Positions 12,881 through 17,365 of a stretch of 17,365 nt of DNA are shown piece after piece. Location of the stretch: the NCBI GenBank assembly GCA_036564195.1, contig DATCLA010000037.1:1-17365 (forward strand). The letters are read 5' to 3'. The notes beneath the pieces were generated by a model. The model saw only the letters and a list, made by a program, of their open reading frames with translations, did not search any database and was not told where the DNA came from. Both the position numbers and the translations under genes were made by a program. Position 1 is the first letter of the stretch. Each line of letters begins with the position of its first letter. The stretch is from DATCLA01 sp036564195. Its GTDB lineage: Bacteria > Bacillota > UBA4882 > UBA8346.

Positions 12881-14638
12881 ATGTTTTCAAAGATTTTTTC
12901 AACCGGCCGTGAGACATTGGTTAAACTGATCGCCAGTTGCAAACGGTTTCCGGAACCGCTGTCAGCAGCGGTGGCCATGGTGGTCCTGCTTATTTGTCTC
13001 AGTCATTTCGACTTGAAAGATGCAATCCAAAATAACCTGGTCAAAATGGCAATGGTTTTGGCCCTCGGAATTCCGGTGTTTTTAATCGTCAGACTCTTGT
13101 TTGAAAGGGTGCCCAACCTGAAGTTAGGGCTGAAAACCGTAATTTATCTTTGTGCCTTAGGTGGGTTAATTCTTTATTATTGCTATGGGATTGAAGATTT
13201 CCGGATGGTTTCAATGACCCGGTATTGCGCCATTACCATCGCCGCCCATCTGACCTGGATCTTCATTCCCTATTTTTATAAGCGCGAAAATTTCGAACTT
13301 TATTGTGTCCGGCTTTTAACCAATCTGACAATTACTTATTTTTACGCCTCGGTGTTATATATAGGTTTGGCAGCCACCGTTTTTACCATTAACTCTCTTT
13401 TTGGCGCAGCGTTGGGAGAAAAGATATATTTGGATTTGTGGTTAATCGTGGCCGGAATCTTTGCGCCTGCCTACTTTTTAGCGGAAATTCCAAGCATTCA
13501 AGTTGAATTTCAAGTTGAGCGTTATCCCAAAGTTTTAAAAATTCTTTTTCTGTACATCATTATCCCCTTGATTATTATTTATGCCGCAATTCTATATGCT
13601 TATTTCGCTAAGATTATTATCATCGGACGCTGGCCTAAAGGAATTGTTTCGCACTTGGTGCTTTGGTACGGACTGGTTTGCAGCAGTGTTTTCTTTTTCC
13701 TTAATCCGCTTCGTACTGCAGTTAAGTGGCTCGACAAGTTGCTGCGGCTATTTCCCATCATTTTGTTGCCCTTATTGGCGATGATGTTTGTTGCGATGGG
13801 GATCCGGATTCAAGCTTATGGCATAACGGAAAACCGTTATTTTGTACTGGTTGCCGGGGTATGGCTCACCGGCTGGATACTTTATCAACTGCTGAAACCA
13901 AAAACCAACAATCTGCTGCTTCCGTTGTCTTTGGCAATAATAGCGATCTTGACCGTTAGTGGTCCGTGGAGCGCTTATTCCGTTTCCAAGGCAGATCAGT
14001 ATCACCGCTTTGTCACAATTCTTAAAAAATATAACATGATTCAGGCGAATCGAATCGTCAAACCGAAGCGCCCAATTTCAACGCAAGAACAGGTCAAAAT
14101 CGTCTCAATCCTAAGGTATTTTAAGGCGAATCATAGTTTTCGTGATTTGAAATTGCTGCCGGCAAACTTTAAACTGAGTCAAACGTCACAGGTCTTCGGA
14201 TTTAAAATTGATGAGGATACTTACATGGACCGGTACGGCAAATCTTACTTCAACTATAATATTAAGAACAGTCAAATTCCTAATCGCTTGTATGATATTG
14301 GAGAGTTCGATTACTTTATTAACAATTTGCAGGATGACACTGTCCAAACCAGTAAAGGATTGACAGTAGAATATAATTCACGTACGAGGGAATTACAGAT
14401 CAAGCGGCGGGATCAGGAGATTTACCGGCAGAAAGTATTGGATCTGATCAAGCCGTTATTTGAAGACAAGACCCCAGCGCCAACCAAAGCCATTACTTAT
14501 GTGGCAGAAAATGAGCAGGTCAAAGTATTTTATGTTTTCAATTCAATTTCTGGGAGGAAAGACCAGACTACGGAAGAAATGGAATTCTGGGGACTGGATT
14601 TTAACCTTTTTATCAAACTGAAAGCAAAGGTTGATTAG
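12881..14638 (+). CDS. DUF4153 polytopic membrane protein
   Basis: 585 residues. The first about 370 hold around ten membrane helices, including the family block IYAAILYAYFAKIIIIGRWP, then LVLWYGLVCSSVFFFLNPL and MGIRIQAYGITENRYFVLVA, whose YGITE.RYF motif is the DUF4153 signature. The last about 200 residues (from roughly 385) form a soluble, charged domain ending …FNLFIKLKAKVD. The function of the family is unknown. Members resemble sensor or transport-associated membrane proteins. GGGGAGG (12868-12874) supports the ATG. No partner gene lies beside it, as the next features are the repeat array and the IS. The length is typical of the family and nothing is broken. Confidence 0.85.
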   Translation: MFSKIFSTGRETLVKLIASCKRFPEPLSAAVAMVVLLICLSHFDLKDAIQNNLVKMAMVLALGIPVFLIVRLLFERVPNLKLGLKTVIYLCALGGLILYYCYGIEDFRMVSMTRYCAITIAAHLTWIFIPYFYKRENFELYCVRLLTNLTITYFYASVLYIGLAATVFTINSLFGAALGEKIYLDLWLIVAGIFAPAYFLAEIPSIQVEFQVERYPKVLKILFLYIIIPLIIIYAAILYAYFAKIIIIGRWPKGIVSHLVLWYGLVCSSVFFFLNPLRTAVKWLDKLLRLFPIILLPLLAMMFVAMGIRIQAYGITENRYFVLVAGVWLTGWILYQLLKPKTNNLLLPLSLAIIAILTVSGPWSAYSVSKADQYHRFVTILKKYNMIQANRIVKPKRPISTQEQVKIVSILRYFKANHSFRDLKLLPANFKLSQTSQVFGFKIDEDTYMDRYGKSYFNYNIKNSQIPNRLYDIGEFDYFINNLQDDTVQTSKGLTVEYNSRTRELQIKRRDQEIYRQKVLDLIKPLFEDKTPAPTKAITYVAENEQVKVFYVFNSISGRKDQTTEEMEFWGLDFNLFIKLKAKVD

Positions 14639-14660
14639 ATTTCCTTAACCTTACCAATGC

Positions 14661-15041
14661 GCGGTTGTCAACTGCAAATCAGCAGTTCCGAACTGCGGGC
14701 AAGGGGTTTCGAACTCCAAGTCCGCAGTTTTCAAGGGCATAAAAGAAGTTCAAAACTAACAACGAGCTGTTCCTCAACTCCAAAGGAGCAGTTCCGGACA
14801 GCAGGCAAGCAGCTGGGAACTCCATGCGAGCAGTTCTGAGATCCGAGTAAGCAGTTCCGAACCGATCATTTACAGTTCCAAACCGAGCCGATGTTCGGTT
14901 CCCACCGGCAAATCGGCAGTTCCGAACTGCACACGGGCAGTTTCAAGCTCCAAGCGTGCGGTTGGGAACTCCAAGCCTGCAGCTTTTCAACTCCAAATCG
15001 CTGGTTCCGAACTCCAAGAATGCGGTTGGGAACTCCAAGCA
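14661..15041. repeat. degenerate tandem array, 21-bp period (left part)
   Basis: About 18 imperfect units of 20-23 bp follow one another. Most begin GCAGTT or GCGGTT, have a 3-base centre, then AACTCCAAG plus a variable tail; several are true palindromes such as GCAGTTCCGAACTGC (14682-14696). The last three units are best conserved. The period of two helical turns (21 bp) also equals seven codons, so short heptad-like open frames occur on both strands. None has a ribosome site, so the array is treated as non-coding. It continues after the IS element at 16521-16636. Confidence 0.85.
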
Positions 15042-15098
15042 GAGAACGTCTTAAATTTTGTGTAAATGGCAAAAATAACTAAAAGGAGATGACCATTT

Positions 15099-16316
15099 AT
15101 GCAAGATTTAAAAGATTTAACAATTAAAGACCTAGCAAAACAATGCCGAACCATGGACGATGTTTCCGACAAACTCAAGGAAATATTCAAAGACACCCTC
15201 CAAGAAATATTTGAAGTCGAAATGAACGAGCATCTTGGTTATGAAAAGCACAGTTCCAAAGGGGATAAATCAGGCAATAGCCGAAATGGTTATAGCGAAA
15301 AAACAATTAAAACAAGGTTTGGCGAAGTAACCCTTGATAAACCCCGAGACCGTAATGGCGAGTTTGAACCGCAAATCATCAAAAAATACGAAAGAACCTC
15401 AAATCAATTAGAAGACCAGATTTTAGCCATGTATGCCAAAGGTATGTCAACCAGGGATATTGAAGACCATATGCGTGATATATACGGAATCGAAGTATCT
15501 TCTACCATGGTTAGCGTGATTACAGATAAGATATTGCCGACCATTGCTGAATGGCAATCACGACCGCTTGAACGAGTTTATCCGATCGTTTTTTTAGACG
15601 CAATCCATTTTAAAGTACGCAAAGAGAACCGAATTATTAATAAAGCGGCTTACAGCGTCTTAGGGATCAATATTGCCGGTGAAAAAGATATTTTAGGCAT
15701 CTGGATCGGTGAAGCTGAAAGCGCTAGCTTTTGGCTAGGAGTATGTAACGACCTTAAAAATAGAGGTGTCCAAGATATCTTAATAGCGTGTACGGATAAC
15801 CTTACTGGTTTCTCAGAAGCTATTAATACTTGTTTCCCACAAACCGAGGTTCAGCTCTGTATTATTCATCAAATCCGTAACTCTTTAAAATATATCTCGT
15901 ATAAAGAGAGACCGGAACTAATGGTTGATTTAAAAAAGGTTTATCAAGCTTTAACCATAGAAGAGGCAGAACTAGCATTTGAAGAATTTAAAGATAAATG
16001 GGGTAAAAAACATCCGGTTATTATTCGGAGTTGGGAAAACAACTGGATTGAACTTACAGCCTATTTCAAATATCCATACCAAATCCGGAGAATAATATAT
16101 ACAACTAATACTATTGAAGGTTACCATCGACAACTGCGAAAAGTGACTAAAACCAAGACAGCCTACCCTACTGATGAGTCACTTATAAAGATAATATACT
16201 TAGCTACAACTGATATATCAAAGAACTGGGTTAGGCCGATTGTTGACTGGCCTAACTGTATGTCACAATTTGCAATTTACTTCAATGAAAGGTTGAAACC
16301 GGAACTCGCGATTTAG
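15099..16316 (+). CDS. IS256-family (mutator type) transposase
   Basis: A 405-residue DDE transposase, full length for the family. The N-terminal part has EMNEHLGYEKH and GNSRNGYSEKT (the mutator-type GNSRNGY motif), then GEVTLDKPRDRNGEFEPQII. The catalytic core shows FLDAIHFKVR (first Asp), ACTDNLTGFSEAI (second Asp), CIIHQIRNSLKYI (the C..H motif) and YTTNTIEGYHRQLRK (catalytic Glu). The start has AAGGAGA (15081-15087) about 11 bases upstream. Intact catalytic residues, intact terminal repeats and a perfect target duplication suggest an element still able to move. Its sequence differs clearly from the older transposase scrap at 4203-4372. Confidence 0.96.
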   Translation: MQDLKDLTIKDLAKQCRTMDDVSDKLKEIFKDTLQEIFEVEMNEHLGYEKHSSKGDKSGNSRNGYSEKTIKTRFGEVTLDKPRDRNGEFEPQIIKKYERTSNQLEDQILAMYAKGMSTRDIEDHMRDIYGIEVSSTMVSVITDKILPTIAEWQSRPLERVYPIVFLDAIHFKVRKENRIINKAAYSVLGINIAGEKDILGIWIGEAESASFWLGVCNDLKNRGVQDILIACTDNLTGFSEAINTCFPQTEVQLCIIHQIRNSLKYISYKERPELMVDLKKVYQALTIEEAELAFEEFKDKWGKKHPVIIRSWENNWIELTAYFKYPYQIRRIIYTTNTIEGYHRQLRKVTKTKTAYPTDESLIKIIYLATTDISKNWVRPIVDWPNCMSQFAIYFNERLKPELAI

Positions 16317-16336
16317 AGTTTATCGCTTTGGTTCTC

Positions 16337-16383
16337 CCGGGATAGCAAAAAGGATAGGGATTAATTACTATCCGCTATCCTGG
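16337..16383 (+). terminator. long hairpin after the transposase gene
   Basis: CCGGGATAGC (16337-16346) pairs with GCTATCCTGG (16374-16383), and inside it GGATAG (16352-16357) pairs with CTATCC (16368-16373). It begins 21 bases after the stop codon. There is no T-run, so it may act as a transcription block or structural element within the IS. Confidence 0.5.
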
Positions 16384-16520
16384 CAAAACTTAATCTGGCG
16401 CTCGGGTTGCTCTCCAGCATTGCCCTATCCTCCAGATGAATAAGAGCCAGATATAGGATTCCCCGTTAATTTAAAAATTAACGTAAGAAAAACCATTTAC
16501 ACAAAATTATTTACATTCCC

Positions 16521-16636
16521 TCCAAGCAAGCGGTTCCTAACTCCAAGCAAGCAGTTTTTAACCCCGCGCATGCAGATACAAACTCCCAGTCGGCAGTCCT
16601 GCTACTCCAAAAAGGCAGTTTTGATCTCCGTGTAAT
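16521..16636. repeat. degenerate tandem array, 21-bp period (right part)
   Basis: About five more units continue the array of 14661-15041 in the same phase: a partial TCCAAGCAA, then units starting at 16530, 16551, 16572, 16593 and 16615, each with GC(A/G)G(T/A) followed by variants of AACTCCAAG. Similarity fades at about 16636. The first nine bases include the target duplication of the IS. Confidence 0.85.
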
Positions 16637-16729
16637 CCGTCTATTCCCAGTTTTAATAATGGTTATCCCGGCAAACACCGTCAATAATAGGGCCAAATTA
16701 GGATCCACTCCTTATTCTATCTTTCTCCT

Positions 16730-16820
16730 CCGGCGGAGAAACGCATTGTGGCGCTTCGAAGCTTTTGGGGCGTGCGTTTTTGGACGACTTTGGCAAGGCT
16801 TTCGTTTCTCCCGATGCCGG
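16730..16820. other. strongly structured intergenic element, candidate structured RNA
   Basis: CCGGC plus GGAGAAACG (16730-16743) pair with CGTTTCTCC (16803-16811) and GCCGG (16816-16820) across a 4-base bulge, making a 14-bp closing stem around a 59-base interior. The interior contains a perfect GCTTCGAAGC palindrome. A competing 7-bp pairing AAACGCA/TGCGTTT (16739-16745 with 16773-16779) ends in five Ts, so it could switch between an anti-terminator-like long stem and a terminator. It matches no riboswitch class that I recognise. The rest of 16637-17135 has no gene. Confidence 0.4.
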
Positions 16821-17135
16821 AAGAAAGCAGGAAAATAATGGTTAGAACGGAAATAAATACCTAATTTTCTTGGTGGAATATTTTATTTCCCGGAATGAAT
16901 CTTTTATTTATTTGGCGGAATATTTTTTGATTTGAGATTTACATTATTCAAGCTTTGTTATAAAAATTGTTAATTAATGGTCTATATGGTAAAATGTTAT
17001 TGTTCGGCCAGAGGGAAAATGAAAGGACGTTGCAAAAAGGATCAGATTATTAAGCTGTAGGGAATATTATTACTTACGAATAAATGGACAGGTATTGATA
17101 GTTATCTGCCATTGGCGTTTGAAAGGAAGTTCTAA

Positions 17136-17365
17136 ATGAAAAAGATAATTTTGGTCATATGTTTTTCTGTTGGTATTTTACTATTGAAAATTCATGTAGT
17201 GATGGCTTTTGAGGGCTTTTATACTCTTGGTGATCAAAATATTGAGTTTAGATTAGCAAAGAAAATAGATGGTTTTTCCTCCAACAAGGATTGGCAAATT
17301 AAAAAAGATATAAAAGGTAATAAATTTTTCATTTCTGATGAAATTTGTATAAACAAAGCTGATGT
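17136..17365 (+). CDS. secreted protein, 5' part, runs off the window
   Basis: An open frame from ATG 17136 to the window end (76 codons, no stop). AAGGAAG lies upstream (17123-17129). It opens with a signal peptide (MKKIILVICFSVGILLLKIH…VVMA, cleavage after about residue 24). The mature start FEGFYTLGDQNIEFRLAKK and the later KFFISDEICINKADV faintly recall the P1-head-type domain of SecD-like exported proteins, which carry a '…DEP-ittkDV' segment. The rest is unseen, so the family assignment is tentative. Confidence 0.6.
   Translation, partial: MKKIILVICFSVGILLLKIHVVMAFEGFYTLGDQNIEFRLAKKIDGFSSNKDWQIKKDIKGNKFFISDEICINKAD

Larger units (their letters stand above)
15042..16520 (+). mobile_element. 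complete IS256-family insertion sequence
   Basis: A 1479-bp element bounded by 28-bp imperfect inverted repeats (15042-15069 and 16493-16520; 22 of 28 positions agree, the inner 16, AATTTTGTGTAAATGG, perfect). It is flanked by a perfect 8-bp direct repeat TCCAAGCA (15034-15041 and 16521-16528), the target duplication expected for this family. Inside are one intact transposase gene, a hairpin after it, and another inverted repeat near the right end (CGTTAATTT-AA-AAATTAACG, 16464-16483). Removing the element and one copy of the target duplication restores a continuous 21-bp repeat unit. Confidence 0.93.

Noticed and set aside
14657..15082. Short plus- and minus-strand open frames across the repeat array, with heptad-like peptides
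   Set aside because: They arise because the period is a multiple of three. None has a ribosome site, the frames break at 20-, 22- and 23-bp units, and they occur on both strands.
14661..16636. CRISPR array
   Set aside because: Repeats are contiguous with a 21-bp period, degenerate, and have no unique spacers of constant length; no cas genes are nearby.

Overview
The window looks like chromosome of a low-to-mid GC Bacillota (Firmicutes) bacterium, probably an anaerobe of the Clostridia/Limnochordia type. The grounds are a clostridial-type pyruvate phosphate dikinase, strong AGGAGG-like ribosome binding sites, DUF3793 and FeoB-associated proteins, an HD-GYP remnant, and a clostridial-style arsenic cluster with a DUF2703 protein. 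The genus cannot be fixed from the sequence.

Layout: (1) 1-2801: tail of an unknown gene, then a complete pyruvate phosphate dikinase (ppdK) with its terminator. (2) 2811-4372: a graveyard. It holds an HD-GYP phosphodiesterase end with an internal stop codon, an intact DUF3793 gene, a 59-residue FeoB-associated Cys-rich membrane protein, the first codons of a flavodoxin, and an antisense scrap of an IS256-family transposase. This reads as the damaged remains of a ferrous-iron uptake (feo) cluster. (3) 4559-5640: an orphan ribbon-helix-helix regulator with paired operator-like sites, a small unknown protein, and a run of strong GC-rich hairpins without a gene. (4) 5663-8166: an arsenic/metalloid cluster with arsR under a clear promoter containing an operator half-site, an ArsP-type permease, a Cys-rich DUF2703 protein and a small Cys-rich thioredoxin. 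It is cut off after the first codons of what looks like an ACR3 arsenite pump. (5) 8181-8728: debris including a lactate dehydrogenase remnant. (6) 8729-12418: a heme-type DUF4405 membrane protein and a large membrane-anchored protein with an N-terminal HTH-like region (both minus strand). The second is divergent from a secreted NAGPA-domain protein. (7) 12419-14638: a DUF4056-like fragment and a polytopic DUF4153 protein. (8) 14661-16636: a degenerate tandem array with a 21-bp period, interrupted by a complete 1479-bp IS256-family element with 28-bp inverted repeats and a perfect 8-bp target duplication. Removing the element restores the array phase. (9) 16637-17365: a strongly structured intergenic stretch, then the start of a secreted protein running off the window.

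Functionally, the one coherent working unit is the arsR operon. ArsR would sense the metalloid through a Cys pair, the permease would export arsenicals, and the two Cys-rich redox proteins would bind or reduce them. Around it are several independent signs of gene decay: internal stop, frameshift, truncations and IS-associated deletion. This marks the window as a chromosomal region with repeated rearrangement.
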